Below are positions 9,887-20,026 of a DNA stretch of 64,000 nucleotides, one piece after another. Made by a program: the position numbers and the translations under genes. Position 1 is the stretch's first letter; each line of letters begins with the position of its first letter. The stretch covers positions 10,367 to 74,366 of the forward strand of contig CAMPKP010000002.1 of NCBI GenBank assembly GCA_946887295.1, written 5' to 3'. The notes under the pieces are model-generated. The model was given only the letters and a program-made list of their open reading frames with translations, had not been told where the DNA came from and searched no databases. Source of the DNA: an uncultured Gemmatimonadota bacterium. GTDB taxonomy: Bacteria > Gemmatimonadota > Gemmatimonadetes > Gemmatimonadales > GWC2-71-9.

Positions 9887-10353
9887 TGGCGCTTCAGATC
9901 GCGCTCATCCAGCCCCAGATCCCGCCGAATACCGGCAACATCGCCCGGCTCTGCGCCGCGACCGACGTCGCGCTTCACCTCATCGAGCCGCTGGGCTTTT
10001 CGATCGACGACGCCGAGCTGCGCCGCGCCGGCCTGGATTACTGGAGCGACGTCGATCTCTGGCGCCACCCGGACTGGTTCGCGTTCCGGGACGCGATGGA
10101 TCGGAGCCGGTGCCTCTACTTCTCGGCCAGGGCCGAGCGGTGCTACTGGGACGCCCCCTACCGCTCCAACAGCTGCCTGGTCTTCGGCAGCGAGACGGAC
10201 GGCATGCCCGAGCGGATCCTGGAGAAGCACCCGGACCGCTGTTTCACGATTCCCATGCCGGGTCCGGTGCGGAGCCTCAATCTCGCGACGGCGGTCGGCA
10301 TCGTGCTCTACGAGGCGCTGCGGCAAACCGCGGGTCCGAGACTTTGCCGGTAG
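9886..10353 (+). CDS. trmL: tRNA (cytidine(34)-2'-O)-methyltransferase TrmL
   Basis: TrmL is a SPOUT-class methyltransferase that modifies the wobble ribose of certain leucine tRNAs. The protein has 155 residues, a single SPOUT domain. It shows the N-terminal LIQPQIPPNTGNIARLCAA block, LIEPLGF, LVFGSETDGMP and the C-terminal knot motif MPGPVRSLNLATAVGIVLYE. It begins at ATG 9886, sharing one base with the moaA stop (TGATG), so it is translated from the molybdenum cofactor operon although the functions are unrelated. Confidence 0.93.
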   Translation: MALQIALIQPQIPPNTGNIARLCAATDVALHLIEPLGFSIDDAELRRAGLDYWSDVDLWRHPDWFAFRDAMDRSRCLYFSARAERCYWDAPYRSNSCLVFGSETDGMPERILEKHPDRCFTIPMPGPVRSLNLATAVGIVLYEALRQTAGPRLCR

Positions 10354-10371
10354 TCCGTAAGCCGCTACATT
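10344..10371 (+). promoter_or_regulatory. Predicted promoter for mdh-sdhCAB
   Basis: TTGCCG at 10344-10349 and TACATT at 10366-10371 are spaced by 16 bases and overlap the trmL stop region. The -10 ends 57 bases before the mdh ATG. The bases after the -10 (TTCGGCG) resemble those after the M28 gene -10. Confidence 0.5.
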
Positions 10372-10428
10372 TCGGCGCCTTAGGCCTTCGCGTTCGACTT
10401 CAAACTCAAGCCCGGGAGCGGCAGCTTC

Positions 10429-11358
10429 ATGCTGGAGAGAGTGGCGGTCGTCGGTGCGGGGAACGTCGGGGCGACCGCGGCCCAGCGGCTGGCGGAGAAG
10501 AACCTCGCCCGCACCGTGGTGATGATCGACGTGGTGGAAGGGGTGCCGCAGGGCAAGGCGCTCGACCAGTGGCAGTCGGGACCGATCGAAGGCTTCGACA
10601 CCAGGATCGTCGGGAGCAACAGCTACGATCCCGCGGCGGGTGCGGAGGTCTTCGTCGTCACCGCCGGCATCGCCCGGAAGCCCGGCATGAGCCGGGACGA
10701 TCTCACCAAGACGAACGCCGGCATCGTGCGCTCCGTATGCGAGCAGATCGCCCGCGTCGCTCCCCGCGCCATCGTGGTGGTGGTGTCCAACCCGCTCGAC
10801 GTCATGTGCTACGTCGCGATGAAGGCGACCGGCTTTCCCCGCGAGCGGATCCTCGGCATGGCGGGCGTCCTCGACACGGCTCGCTATCGCACTTTCCTCG
10901 CCGAGGCGATGGATGTCTCGGCGCAGGACATCCAGGCGATGGTCCTGGGGGGCCACGGCGATACGATGGTGCCGCTGGTGAGCTATACCACGGTCTCGGG
11001 CATTCCGGTCAGCCAGCTGCTGGAGAAGAGCAAGCTGGACGCGATCGTGGACCGCACCAGGAACGGCGGCGCGGAGATCGTAGCCTTCCTCAAGACCGGC
11101 TCCGCCTACTACGCGCCCAGCGCGGCCGCGATCGAGATGGTGGAGGCGATCGCGCTGGACCGGAAGCGGCTGCTGCCCTGCTCGGCGTGGCTGCAGGGAG
11201 AGTTCGGGCTCCGCGACGTCTTCTGCGGAGTGCCGTGCAAGCTCGGCCGCCGGGGTCTGGAGGCGATCGTCGACATCCGGCTCACCGATCAGGAGCGGGC
11301 CGACCTCCACAGGTCGGCCGAGGCGGTGCGTACGATGCAGACCATGGTAGACGGGTGA
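10429..11358 (+). CDS. mdh: Malate dehydrogenase (LDH-like type)
   Basis: This enzyme oxidises malate to oxaloacetate with NAD in the TCA cycle. The 309-residue protein has the N-terminal Rossmann motif VAVVGAGNVGATAA with a following Asp (VMIDVVEG) favouring NAD. The mobile-loop motif is IARKPGMSRDDL, the specificity of which suits malate (Arg doublet replaced by ARK). The catalytic His176 lies in LGGHGDTMVP. It belongs to the short LDH-like malate dehydrogenase group found in many non-proteobacterial lineages. sdhC follows after 13 bases, so two consecutive TCA enzymes are expressed together. Confidence 0.95.
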   Translation: MLERVAVVGAGNVGATAAQRLAEKNLARTVVMIDVVEGVPQGKALDQWQSGPIEGFDTRIVGSNSYDPAAGAEVFVVTAGIARKPGMSRDDLTKTNAGIVRSVCEQIARVAPRAIVVVVSNPLDVMCYVAMKATGFPRERILGMAGVLDTARYRTFLAEAMDVSAQDIQAMVLGGHGDTMVPLVSYTTVSGIPVSQLLEKSKLDAIVDRTRNGGAEIVAFLKTGSAYYAPSAAAIEMVEAIALDRKRLLPCSAWLQGEFGLRDVFCGVPCKLGRRGLEAIVDIRLTDQERADLHRSAEAVRTMQTMVDG

Positions 11359-11371
11359 GAGGCATCCCGCG

Positions 11372-12043
11372 ATGAACGGCCTGCGGATCCTCTGGCAGTC
11401 CACCATCGGCAAGAAGGCCGTCATGGCGGTCACCGGCCTGGTGCTGGTGCTCTATCTCCTCAGTCACGTACTGGCCAACCTGCTGGTGTTCGACGGCCCC
11501 GACCGGATCAACCGCTACGCGGCTTTGCTGCATGGCACGGGCGCCGCGCTCTGGGGTGCGCGCCTGGTGCTCCTGGTCGCCCTCATCCTGCACATCGTCG
11601 CCGCGGTGCAGCTCACGCTCAGGAGCCGCGCGGCCCGGCCGCAGTCGTACGTCGCCGGCCGGGATCCCCAGGTCTCGACCCTCGCATCGCGGACCATCCG
11701 GTGGGGCGGGGCACTGATCCTCGTCTTCCTGGTCTATCACATCCTGCACTTCACCACCGGGGACGTGCATCCGAGCTTCATCGAGCTCAACCCCTACCAC
11801 AACGTGTCGACCGGCTTCCGCAATCCATGGGTGGCGGCGTTCTACCTCCTGGCGATGGTCGCGGTCGGCCTGCACCTGTATCACGGCGTGTGGAGCAGCG
11901 GCCGCAGTCTCGGCGTGAGCCAGCCGTCGCCCCGGCCGCTCCACCGCCGCCTGGCCCTGGTCCTGGCGGGCTTCGTCTGGCTGGGCTTCACGGCCATCGT
12001 GGTGGCGGGGTACCTGGGGATGTTCGGCGGGGGCAGCCCTTGA
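11372..12043 (+). CDS. sdhC: Succinate dehydrogenase cytochrome b subunit
   Basis: This is the single membrane-anchor subunit of complex II. The 223-residue protein has about five predicted transmembrane helices (near residues 15-35, 62-84, 112-132, 155-175 and 195-215). Histidines at the expected helix positions include His32 (LSHVLANLL), [10 protein letters not shown] and LHLYHGVW. One five-helix anchor instead of separate SdhC and SdhD is the B-type, diheme arrangement usually associated with menaquinone. This fits the mqn genes further along. sdhA follows after 11 bases. Confidence 0.92.
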   Translation: MNGLRILWQSTIGKKAVMAVTGLVLVLYLLSHVLANLLVFDGPDRINRYAALLHGTGAALWGARLVLLVALILHIVAAVQLTLRSRAARPQSYVAGRDPQVSTLASRTIRWGGALILVFLVYHILHFTTGDVHPSFIELNPYHNVSTGFRNPWVAAFYLLAMVAVGLHLYHGVWSSGRSLGVSQPSPRPLHRRLALVLAGFVWLGFTAIVVAGYLGMFGGGSP

Positions 12044-12054
12044 ACGAGGCGCGC

Positions 12055-13968
12055 ATGTCACTGAATTCCCGGGTTCCCTCGGGCCCCATCGAACGGAAGT
12101 GGGACAAGCACCGCTTCGAGATGAAGCTGGTGAACCCCGCCAACAAGCGGAAATACACCGTGCTCGTGGTGGGCAGCGGACTCGCCGGGGCGTCGGCGGC
12201 CGCCACGCTCAGCGAGCTCGGGTACAACGTGAAGTGCTTCTGCTTCCAGGACTCGCCGAGACGGGCGCACAGCATCGCGGCGCAAGGCGGCATCAACGCC
12301 GCCAAGAACTACCGCAACGACGGCGACAGCATTTTCCGGCTGTTCTACGATACCGTGAAGGGCGGAGACTTCCGCGCCCGCGAGGCCAATGTCTACCGGC
12401 TGGCGCAGATCAGCGTCAACATCATCGACCAGTGCGTCGCCCAGGGCGTGCCTTTCGCGCGGGAATACGGCGGGCTGCTGGCGAACCGGTCGTTCGGCGG
12501 CGCGCAGGTGTCCCGGACGTTCTACGCCAGGGGGCAGACCGGCCAGCAGCTGCTCCTCGGGGCGTACCAGCAGATGGAGAAGGAGATTGCTCGGGGCGGC
12601 GTCACGATGTTCCCCCGCACGGAGATGCTCGACCTGGTGGTGGTGGACGGCAGGGCGCGCGGCATCGTCGTGCGGGACATGGTGACCGGCCGGATCGAGA
12701 CTCACGTGGGCGACGCGGTGGTGCTCGGCACCGGCGGCTACGCCAACGTCTTCTATCTCTCCACCAACGCCAAGGGCTCCAACGCCACCGCCATCTGGCG
12801 GGCCCACAAGCGGGGTGCGTACTTCGCCAACCCCTGTTTCACTCAGATTCATCCGACCTGCATCCCGCAGAGCGGCGAGTACCAGTCGAAGCTCACGCTG
12901 ATGAGCGAGTCCCTGCGGAACGACGGCCGGGTCTGGGTGCCCAGGCAGGCGGGCGATACCCGGCCGGCCGACCAGATCCCCGAAGCGGACCGGGACTACT
13001 ACCTGGAGCGCCGTTACCCCAGCTTCGGCAACCTGGCCCCGCGAGACATCGCGTCCCGCGCGGCCAAGACCGTGTGCGACGAGAGCCGTGGGGTCGGGCC
13101 CGGTGGGCTCGGCGTCTACCTCGACTTCGCCGACGCCATCGGGCGGCTCGGGGTGGAGGCGATCCGCGAGCGGTACGGCAACCTGTTCGAGATGTATCAG
13201 CGGATCACCGACGAGAACCCCTACCGTGTGCCGATGCGGATCTATCCCGCCGCTCACTACACGATGGGCGGGCTGTGGGTGGACTACAACCTCATGAGCA
13301 CCATCCCGGGCCTGCACGTGATCGGCGAGGCCAACTTCTCCGACCATGGCGCCAACCGTCTCGGGGCCAGCGCGCTCATGCAGGGGCTCGCCGACGGCTA
13401 CTTCGTCGTCCCCGCGACGGTGAGCGACTATCTCGCCTCCACCAAGCTCGACAGGATCGATCCCACGCACCCGGAATGCCGGCTGGTGCAGGAGGAGGCG
13501 GTGATGTTCACCCGGCGACTCCTCGAGATCAGGGGCACGCGGACGGTGGACTCGATTCACCGCGAGCTGGGCAAGCTCATGTGGAACAAGTGCGGGATGG
13601 CGCGGAACGCGGCGGGGCTGCAGGAGGCTCTGGAGCGGATCCCCCAGCTCCGCGAGGAATTCTGGCGCAACGTCAACGTGCCCGGCAGCGATACCGAGCT
13701 CAACCAGGCGCTCGAGAGGGCCGGCCGCGTGGCCGACTTCCTGGAGCTGAGCGAGCTGATGTGCCGCGACGCGCTTCACCGCGAGGAGTCGTGCGGCGGC
13801 CACTTCCGGGAGGAATACCAGACCGAGGACGGCGAGGCGCTTCGCGACGACGAGCATTTCGCCTACGTGGCGGCCTGGGAGTACACCGGCCGGGACACCG
13901 AGCCGCGGCTGCACCAGGAGCCGCTGGACTTCGAGTACGTGCACCTGGCCCAGCGGAGCTACAAGTGA
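12055..13968 (+). CDS. sdhA: Succinate dehydrogenase flavoprotein subunit
   Basis: SdhA carries covalent FAD and oxidises succinate to fumarate. The 637-residue protein has the dinucleotide-binding [14 protein letters not shown], the FAD-attachment region [11 protein letters not shown] with candidate His72, and the active-site stretches [10 protein letters not shown] and [16 protein letters not shown]. Length and motifs match the B-type SdhA/FrdA group. The ATG at 12055 was chosen because the open frame upstream is inside sdhC. It is followed by sdhB after 31 bases. Confidence 0.96.
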   Translation: MSLNSRVPSGPIERKWDKHRFEMKLVNPANKRKYTVLVVGSGLAGASAAATLSELGYNVKCFCFQDSPRRAHSIAAQGGINAAKNYRNDGDSIFRLFYDTVKGGDFRAREANVYRLAQISVNIIDQCVAQGVPFAREYGGLLANRSFGGAQVSRTFYARGQTGQQLLLGAYQQMEKEIARGGVTMFPRTEMLDLVVVDGRARGIVVRDMVTGRIETHVGDAVVLGTGGYANVFYLSTNAKGSNATAIWRAHKRGAYFANPCFTQIHPTCIPQSGEYQSKLTLMSESLRNDGRVWVPRQAGDTRPADQIPEADRDYYLERRYPSFGNLAPRDIASRAAKTVCDESRGVGPGGLGVYLDFADAIGRLGVEAIRERYGNLFEMYQRITDENPYRVPMRIYPAAHYTMGGLWVDYNLMSTIPGLHVIGEANFSDHGANRLGASALMQGLADGYFVVPATVSDYLASTKLDRIDPTHPECRLVQEEAVMFTRRLLEIRGTRTVDSIHRELGKLMWNKCGMARNAAGLQEALERIPQLREEFWRNVNVPGSDTELNQALERAGRVADFLELSELMCRDALHREESCGGHFREEYQTEDGEALRDDEHFAYVAAWEYTGRDTEPRLHQEPLDFEYVHLAQRSYK

Positions 13969-13999
13969 GCCGCCCTCTCGCGGCTCCCCGAGGAACCCG

Positions 14000-14770
14000 A
14001 TGAATCTCACACTGCAGATCTGGCGCCAGGCCGGCTCCGGGACAGCCGGCACGATGGTGCGGTATGAAGTGCGGGACATCAGCCCGGACATGTCGTTCCT
14101 GGAGATGCTCGACGTGCTCAACGAGCACCTCATGGAGCGAGGTGAAGTGCCGGTCGCCTTCGATCACGACTGCCGCGAGGGGATCTGCGGCTCGTGCAGT
14201 CTCATGATCAATGGTGTGGCCCACGGGCCGAGCCGGGGCACCGCCACCTGCCAGCTCCACATGCGCAGCTTCCGGGACGGCGACGAGATCCGGATCGAGC
14301 CCTGGCGGGCTCGCGCCTTTCCGGTGGTGAAGGACCTGATAGTGGACCGGGGCGCGCTCGACCGCATCATCGCGTCCGGCGGCTTCATCAGCTCTCCCAC
14401 CGGCGGCGCGCAGGACGCCAACACGATCCTGGTCCCCAAGCCCGACGCGGACACCGCCATGGACGCCGCCCAGTGCATCGCCTGCGGCGCCTGCGTGGCC
14501 GCGTGCCCCAACGGCTCGGCCTCCCTCTTCACCGCGGCCAAGATCTCCCACCTGGGCCTCCTCCCGCAGGGGCAGCCCGAGCGCTTCGCCCGCGCGTCGA
14601 GCATGGTGCGCCGGATGGACCTGGAGGGCTTCGGCCACTGCACCCTCCACGGGGAGTGCCAGGAGGCGTGCCCCAAGGAGATCAGCATCGACACCATCAC
14701 GCGGATGAACCGCGACTTCCTCCGTGCCGGCCTGACCACCGGCCGGGCGGCCGTGGCCGAACCGGACTGA
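14000..14770 (+). CDS. sdhB: Succinate dehydrogenase iron-sulfur subunit
   Basis: SdhB passes electrons from FAD to the quinone site through three iron-sulfur clusters. The 256-residue protein has the plant-ferredoxin-type cysteines CREGICGSC and a later Cys (TATCQLH) for [2Fe-2S], then [12 protein letters not shown] and the later Cys-Pro motifs ([13 protein letters not shown]) for the [4Fe-4S] and [3Fe-4S] clusters. It is the last gene of mdh-sdhCAB and converges on the M1 peptidase gene, with 48 bases between. Confidence 0.95.
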   Translation: MNLTLQIWRQAGSGTAGTMVRYEVRDISPDMSFLEMLDVLNEHLMERGEVPVAFDHDCREGICGSCSLMINGVAHGPSRGTATCQLHMRSFRDGDEIRIEPWRARAFPVVKDLIVDRGALDRIIASGGFISSPTGGAQDANTILVPKPDADTAMDAAQCIACGACVAACPNGSASLFTAAKISHLGLLPQGQPERFARASSMVRRMDLEGFGHCTLHGECQEACPKEISIDTITRMNRDFLRAGLTTGRAAVAEPD

Positions 14771-14790
14771 GCTGCGCCTTCCTGCCGGCC

Positions 14791-14811
14791 ACCGGCTCGC
14801 GCGGCGCCGGT
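14791..14811. terminator. Possible bidirectional hairpin between sdhB and the M1 peptidase gene
   Basis: ACCGGC at 14791-14796 pairs with GCCGGT at 14806-14811 around a 9-base GC-rich loop. It lies between two convergent stop codons, where a shared terminator is expected, but no T-run follows on either strand, so the call is weak. Confidence 0.3.
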
Positions 14812-14818
14812 TACATGC

Positions 14819-16810
14819 TCAGCGGTCCGTGGCAGCTCGCGGTGGAGAAGTCGGGGACTCCGACGCACCGATCCCGGCGGGCCAGCGGTTGTTCTCCCGG
14901 TGGACGTCGGGGTACCGCGATTCCGGATCCACGGTCACCGCATTGACCTTTTTCGGTCCGGGCACGATCGCCGTGTAGCGGTTGCCGCCGTACCAGATCT
15001 CCACCGGGAGCGTGAGCCGCTGGGTGGACCCGTCGTCCATCAGCAGGGCGAGGTCCACCGGCATCGGGATGCCGCCCGCGTTTCGCAGGTCGATTCGCGA
15101 CTCCACCCCGGCGGAGTCGGCCAGCACGATCGCGTCGACGGCCTGGTCGAGCTGCGCGGTGGTGTAGAACCAGGAGCGCCAGAACCAGCTCAGGTCCTCC
15201 CCCACGCCGTCTTCGATGGTGCGGAAGAAGTCGGCTGGAGTCGGATGCTTGTAGGCCCAGCGGCGGAAGTACTCCTTGAAGGCCGGGTCGAAGCGCTCCG
15301 GCCCGACGACGACCTCGCGCAGGAGGCGCAGAGCGAGCGCCGGCTTGTCGTACGCCGCGGGTCCGACGAACATCCCCGGCAGCTGGTCGGCGAACGTCAT
15401 GATCGGCCGCTCCTGTCCCGACGTCGCCATCGCCAGGTAATCGCGGATGCTTCCCCGGTGCTCCGGCGGCAGGCCGAATCGCTTGGTCCAGTTGTAGTAG
15501 TTGATGAACTCGTTGAACCCCTCGTCCATCCAGGGATAGCGGCGCTCGTTCGAGCCCACCACCATGGGAAACCAGGTATGCCCGAACTCGTGGTCGGTGA
15601 CGCTGTAGAGAGTCTCGGGCGTAGGCCGGTTGCAGAAGACGATCATCGGGTACTCCATCCCGCCCTCGCTGCCCCGTACGTTGCTCGCGACGGGGTAGGG
15701 ATAGGGCGCCCACTGGCTGGAGTATCCCTCGATGGCGAACTTGGCGTACTGCGTGGCATCCTTCCAGAGCGTCTCGGTGGACGGCGGATAGAAGCTCATC
15801 GCGATCGTCTTCCCCCCGTTGACGCCCACCGCGTCCCAGATGAACGCTCGTGACGCGGCCCAGGCGAAGTCGCGGACGCTGTCGGCCGTGAACCGCCAGG
15901 TGAGCCTGCCGTATTCCGCCACCGGCCGTGAGGCCGGATCTCCCACTTCGTCCCGGCCCCGGATCACGACCGTGCTCGCGCTGGTCCGCGCCTGTGCCAG
16001 GCGCGAGCGCTGGGTGGCGGTGAGCACCTCGGCCGGGTTCTGCAGGACGCCGGTCGCCGCCACGATCATGTCGGCGGGGACCGTGAGGCTCACGTCGAAG
16101 CTCCCGTACTCCAGATAGAACTCGCCCTGGCCGAGGTACTGCTCGGTGTTCCAGCCCCGGACGTCGTCGTACACGGCGAGCCTGGGATACCACTGCGCGA
16201 CCTCGTAGGTCACGGCCGAGTCGATCTCCTCGATGCCCATCCGGTTGCGATTGGGGCCGAAGGGGAAGGACCAGGAGATATCGACCACCTGCTTCGCCTT
16301 GGGCGGCAGCGGACGGGCGAGATTCACCCTCATGACGGTGCCGTTGACCAGATAGTCGAGCTGCGCTGCCGGGACCGCGGGCCGTCCACGCCCTGCGGGC
16401 ACCGCCCCCTGGGCGACCTTGAGGATGCGCACGCCCCCTTCGGCATCCCCGGCTCCGTAGCGCTCCCGCTGATCGAAGACCTTCGCCCCCCGGCTCCGGC
16501 TGTTGAACCTGTTCTGATCGAGCTGGAGCCAGAGGTAGCGGAGGGTGTCGGGAGAATTGTTGGTGTACGTGATCCGCTCCTCGCCCCGGAGCGAGCGGGC
16601 CGCCGTGTCGAGCGTGGCCCGAATGACGTAGTCCACCCGCTGCTGCCAGTAATCCGGACCCGGGCCCCCGCTGCCGGTGCGAACGGAATTGGGCGCGGGC
16701 AGCTCGAGACGTCGGAACGCGGACGTGTCCGGCGCGCCGGCGGTGGACGTTTGCTGAGCCGCGAGCGCCGAGGCGGACAGGAGGGGCAGGAGCCGGAGAA
16801 TGAGCCGCAT
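14819..16810 (-). CDS. Secreted M1 family zinc metallopeptidase
   Basis: This 663-residue protein starts at the ATG whose complement is 16808-16810. It begins with a typical signal peptide (MRLILRLLPLLSASALAAQQ), so it is exported. The gluzincin site is complete: HEFGH at residues 407-411 with the third ligand Glu430 in WMDEGFNEF, that is HExxH-x18-E. The upstream GGMEYP is the M1 equivalent of the GAMEN exopeptidase motif. M1 enzymes are aminopeptidases or related hydrolases; the exact substrate is unknown. The gene is divergent from the propeller-M28 peptidase, with 118 bases between their starts, which suggests related roles in peptide use outside the cytoplasm. Confidence 0.9.
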   Translation of the reverse strand: MRLILRLLPLLSASALAAQQTSTAGAPDTSAFRRLELPAPNSVRTGSGGPGPDYWQQRVDYVIRATLDTAARSLRGEERITYTNNSPDTLRYLWLQLDQNRFNSRSRGAKVFDQRERYGAGDAEGGVRILKVAQGAVPAGRGRPAVPAAQLDYLVNGTVMRVNLARPLPPKAKQVVDISWSFPFGPNRNRMGIEEIDSAVTYEVAQWYPRLAVYDDVRGWNTEQYLGQGEFYLEYGSFDVSLTVPADMIVAATGVLQNPAEVLTATQRSRLAQARTSASTVVIRGRDEVGDPASRPVAEYGRLTWRFTADSVRDFAWAASRAFIWDAVGVNGGKTIAMSFYPPSTETLWKDATQYAKFAIEGYSSQWAPYPYPVASNVRGSEGGMEYPMIVFCNRPTPETLYSVTDHEFGHTWFPMVVGSNERRYPWMDEGFNEFINYYNWTKRFGLPPEHRGSIRDYLAMATSGQERPIMTFADQLPGMFVGPAAYDKPALALRLLREVVVGPERFDPAFKEYFRRWAYKHPTPADFFRTIEDGVGEDLSWFWRSWFYTTAQLDQAVDAIVLADSAGVESRIDLRNAGGIPMPVDLALLMDDGSTQRLTLPVEIWYGGNRYTAIVPGPKKVNAVTVDPESRYPDVHRENNRWPAGIGASESPTSPPRAATDR

Positions 16811-16854
16811 GGAAGTCCCGGAGGCGAAGTGTGACATGGCGAAAAGGTCGGTAG

Positions 16855-16860
16855 AGTCTA
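16855..16860 (-). promoter_or_regulatory. Candidate -10 element for the M1 peptidase gene
   Basis: On the minus strand TAGACT (complement of 16855-16860) lies 44 bases before the ATG. The best -35 is CTGCCG, 18 bases upstream (complement of 16879-16884), and is only a moderate match. The TAGACT form is identical to the secG -10. Confidence 0.4.
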
Positions 16861-16893
16861 GCCGTCCATCCGCGTGGGCGGCAGGGTGGTGCG

Positions 16894-16908
16894 CACTATA
16901 TTTCCGCC
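16894..16908 (+). promoter_or_regulatory. Candidate promoter -10 region for the propeller-M28 gene
   Basis: TATATT at 16897-16902 (5 of 6 to consensus) sits inside CACTATATTTCCGCC, 26 bases before the ATG at 16929. No good -35 is present at 16-18 bases. The 15-base block matches the minus-strand block upstream of dcd at 14 of 15 positions. Confidence 0.5.
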
Positions 16909-16928
16909 CTCTCGAGGGAGGCGACACG

Positions 16929-19322
16929 ATGCACGGACGGTTGGTCTGGACGACGCTGGTAGCGGCGGCCGCGGGGTGGGGAAGGCTGGAGGCCCAGGTC
17001 CCCGGCCGGATTGCCTTCGACAGTGCGGCCTATGCCTGGGAAGCAGGTCGGTACCCGGAGGCGCTGGAGCGCCTCCAGCGCCTGCTCGCCGGCCCGGCCC
17101 GCGACACGCTGCTGGAGCCGATCGCGCTGCTCACCGGCGAGCTCTACCGGACGAGAGAGCTCGCGCCGGACGGCACCAACCCACGCTGGAGCCCCGACGG
17201 CAGCCGCGTGCTCTACGAGATCGGCTCGGACGCCGAGCGGCGCTCCGTCGTGCTGGATCTGAAGGCGGCCGCTCCCTCGGACACCCTTCCGGGATACGCC
17301 GCCGCGATCTCGCCGGACGGCGCCGAGACCGGCTATCTGAGCGCGACCGGCGCGGCGGTCGTGCTCCGTGGGGCCGGTGGCGCCGAGCGCACCATCGAAA
17401 CGCCGGGCCTCGTCGGGCTGGCGCTCGTGTATCCCAGGGAGGGCGGAGCACCGTATCTCGTCGCAACCGCCGACCCCGCCTCCCAGCTGCCGGAGCTGTA
17501 CGATCTCGGAGCGGGAGCCCCGCGACCGCTCGCCGGCGGCGCGCGCCTCGGCGGCTTGCCTCTGCCCGCGGCCGGCGGCTACCTGGTATTCCCCACCGAA
17601 TCCGGCGTGTCGGTACGAGCCCCTGGCGGGACCACCAGGGTGTACCCCGGCATGTCGCCGGCGGTCAGCGCCGACGGCGGCAGCCTCGCTTTCCTCGGCC
17701 GCACCGAGTCCGGGTGGGCGGTCATGCATGCCCGCATCGGAGCCGAGCCGAAGGTGCTGGTCCGGTCGGCCCGGCCGCTCGTGGCCCCGGCGATCTCGCC
17801 CGATGGAGCGCTCGTGGTGTACCAGTCGATGCCTCGCGAGGATTGGGAGCTGTACGCCGTGGGACTCGACGGGGCCGAGCCCCGGCGCCTCACCCATGAG
17901 ATCCAGCACGACATCCTTCCGCAGTTCCTGAGCGGCGGGCGTGTGCTCGCCGTCATGGGCGAGGGCCGCCACCGGCGCAGCTACCTATACGACGCGGCCA
18001 CCGGCGCGAGGACCCGGCTCTTCCACAACAATACGGTGCGCACCATCGCCCCCGAATACGAATGGGCGGTGCGCCCGGACGGCGATGCGGTGGCGATCGT
18101 GAGCGAGCGCGACGGCGACACCGTATCGCCCGAGCGCGGTCTCTACCTGACGGACCTCACGAGCAGGGTCGATCCCGAGGAGGTCCTGGCCCGCGTTCGC
18201 GCCGCCCTCAGCGCCGAGCGCGAGCTCCGGCGGCGGGGCGTGGCGATGTTCGCGCCGGTCGCCTCGCGAGTCCGGGACCTGGTGCGTGAGGTGTCCTCCG
18301 CGCGGATATTCGCGTACGAGCGGTCCCTCTTCGGGTTCGATTCCAAGCATGCGACCCAGCCGGGAAACCGGCAGGCGATCGAGTACCTGGTGGCGACCCT
18401 GCGCTCGTTCGGGTACGAGCCGGAGCTGCAGTGGTTCGAGCCCTCCCCGGGCGTGCGCTCGGCGAACGTCGTCGCGACCCTGCGAGGCACCACCGATCCG
18501 GACGTGCAGTACGTGGTCGGCAGTCATTTCGATTCGGTCCGTGAGGGGCCGGGGTCGGACGACAACACCTCCGGCACCACGGCCCTGCTGGAGGCGGCGC
18601 GCGTGCTGGCCCGCCATCCCCAGCCCGCCACCATCCGGTTCGTCTGGTTCACGGCCGAGGAGTCCGGGCTGCGGGGCAGCCGGGAGTTCGTGCGACGCGC
18701 CACGGAAGCGGGTGACCGGGTGGTGGGAGCGCTCAACAACGACATGATCGGGTGGGCCAACGACGACCGGCTGGACAACACCATCCGCTACGCCAACCGC
18801 GGGCTGCGGGACCTCCAGCACGCGGCGGCCTTCCTCTTCACCGACCTCATCACCTACGACGCGCACTACTACAAGTTCACCGATGCCCATTCCCTGGTGG
18901 ACGGCTTCGGCGATGTGGTCGCCGGGATCGGCTCCTACCCGGTGCTCGGCAACCCCCACTATCACCAGTCCCACGACGTCCTGGAGACGGTGAACCACCG
19001 CCTGGTGGCGGAGGTGAGCCGCACCACCCTGGCCTCGGTGGTCCTCATGGCGTCGAGCCCCAGCCGCCTCACGGAAGTCACCGCCTCCCGGACACCGGGA
19101 GGCGCGGTGCAGGTCGCCTGGAAGCCGGCGGTCGAGCGAGGGGTCACAGGATACCGGATCCGGTGGGAGGACGGCGAGGGGAAAGTGGGTGGGAGCCGGG
19201 TGGTGCGGGTCCCATCGGCGACCCTCGCCGGCGTGCCCAGAGGGGCCGTCATCGCGGTGCGGGCGATCGGCGCCCGCGGGCTCGAGGGATGGGACTGGGC
19301 CAGGGCGGCTCTGGCGGACTAG
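16929..19322 (+). CDS. Secreted M28 family peptidase with N-terminal beta-propeller-like domain and C-terminal FN3-like domain
   Basis: The 797-residue protein begins with a signal peptide ([23 protein letters not shown]). Residues about 35-430 have repeated TolB/PD40-type blades such as [22 protein letters not shown] and [14 protein letters not shown]. From about residue 470 an M28 zinc peptidase follows, with the two-metal ligands in GSHFDS (His533), [25 protein letters not shown] and [10 protein letters not shown]. The last roughly 85 residues look like a fibronectin type III module. M28 enzymes are usually aminopeptidases or carboxypeptidases; the propeller may control access or bind substrate. 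Its stop codon overlaps the dcd stop codon on the other strand. Confidence 0.87.
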   Translation: MHGRLVWTTLVAAAAGWGRLEAQVPGRIAFDSAAYAWEAGRYPEALERLQRLLAGPARDTLLEPIALLTGELYRTRELAPDGTNPRWSPDGSRVLYEIGSDAERRSVVLDLKAAAPSDTLPGYAAAISPDGAETGYLSATGAAVVLRGAGGAERTIETPGLVGLALVYPREGGAPYLVATADPASQLPELYDLGAGAPRPLAGGARLGGLPLPAAGGYLVFPTESGVSVRAPGGTTRVYPGMSPAVSADGGSLAFLGRTESGWAVMHARIGAEPKVLVRSARPLVAPAISPDGALVVYQSMPREDWELYAVGLDGAEPRRLTHEIQHDILPQFLSGGRVLAVMGEGRHRRSYLYDAATGARTRLFHNNTVRTIAPEYEWAVRPDGDAVAIVSERDGDTVSPERGLYLTDLTSRVDPEEVLARVRAALSAERELRRRGVAMFAPVASRVRDLVREVSSARIFAYERSLFGFDSKHATQPGNRQAIEYLVATLRSFGYEPELQWFEPSPGVRSANVVATLRGTTDPDVQYVVGSHFDSVREGPGSDDNTSGTTALLEAARVLARHPQPATIRFVWFTAEESGLRGSREFVRRATEAGDRVVGALNNDMIGWANDDRLDNTIRYANRGLRDLQHAAAFLFTDLITYDAHYYKFTDAHSLVDGFGDVVAGIGSYPVLGNPHYHQSHDVLETVNHRLVAEVSRTTLASVVLMASSPSRLTEVTASRTPGGAVQVAWKPAVERGVTGYRIRWEDGEGKVGGSRVVRVPSATLAGVPRGAVIAVRAIGARGLEGWDWARAALAD

Positions 19323-19897
19323 AGCCGGGGAAGGGTCACGCCCTTCTGTCCCTGGTACTTGCCGGCCTTGTCGGCATAGCTGACCTCGCAGATGTCGTCC
19401 TCGTCGGCCTCGAAGAAGAGGACCTGGCAGATCCCTTCGTTGGCGTAGACCTTGGCGGGCAAGGGCGTGGTATTGCTGATCTCCAGCGTCACGTGACCTT
19501 CCCACTCCGGCTCGAAGGGAGTCACGTTGGTGATGATCCCGCAGCGGGCATAGGTGCTCTTGCCGACGCAGATGGTGAGCACGTTGCGGGGGATCCGGAA
19601 GTACTCCACCGATCGCGCCAGCGCGAAGCTGTTCGGGGGCACGATGCAGACCGGCCCCTCGAACTCGACGAAACTGCGGGCATCGAACTCCTTGGGGTCC
19701 ACGATCGCGCTCAGCACGTTGGTGAAGATCTTGAACTCCGGTGCCACCCGCATGTCGTAGCCGTAGCTGGAGACCCCGTAGGAGATGACCCGACGGCCCT
19801 GGGCATCGGTCTGCCGAACCTGCCGCTCGGTGAACGGCTCGATCATCCGGTGTTCCTGCGCCTGGTGGCGGATCCAGCGGTCGGACTTGATGGACAT
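19319..19897 (-). CDS. dcd: dCTP deaminase
   Basis: Dcd deaminates dCTP to dUTP, the precursor of dTMP. The 192-residue protein starts at the ATG complementary to 19895-19897; the longer open frame upstream is non-coding. It contains [17 protein letters not shown], the substrate-binding [12 protein letters not shown] in place of the GRSSLARLG form of other Dcds, and [19 protein letters not shown] with the catalytic Glu. It ends in [13 protein letters not shown]. This is the monofunctional type common in proteobacteria. Its TAG stop and that of the convergent M28 gene share the palindrome CTAG at 19319-19322, so neither gene has room for its own terminator. Confidence 0.93.
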   Translation of the reverse strand: MSIKSDRWIRHQAQEHRMIEPFTERQVRQTDAQGRRVISYGVSSYGYDMRVAPEFKIFTNVLSAIVDPKEFDARSFVEFEGPVCIVPPNSFALARSVEYFRIPRNVLTICVGKSTYARCGIITNVTPFEPEWEGHVTLEISNTTPLPAKVYANEGICQVLFFEADEDDICEVSYADKAGKYQGQKGVTLPRL

Positions 19898-19953
19898 CGG
19901 GGCTCCAGCGGCAGCGGGACGGGCGCGGCGGCGGGGCGGCGCCCTGCCGGGGA

Positions 19954-19968
19954 GGCGGCAATATAGTG
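19954..19968 (-). promoter_or_regulatory. Candidate promoter -10 region for dcd
   Basis: On the minus strand CACTATATTGCCGCC contains a TATATT -10 (complement of 19960-19965), 62 bases before the dcd ATG. It is almost identical to the block upstream of the M28 gene. A CTGCCG lies 18 bases further upstream as a possible weak -35. Confidence 0.45.
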
Positions 19969-20026
19969 TCGGCCGGAAGGGGTCGGCAGGGCGGAAAAGG
20001 ACCCTCCGCAGGCCGCTCGGGGCCAG

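Noticed and set aside
12058..14133. Long minus-strand open frame (691 codons) across sdhA
   Set aside because: It is antisense to a clear sdhA with all FAD and active-site motifs; its translation is low-complexity Arg, Pro, Ala and His-rich as expected for a GC-rich shadow frame.
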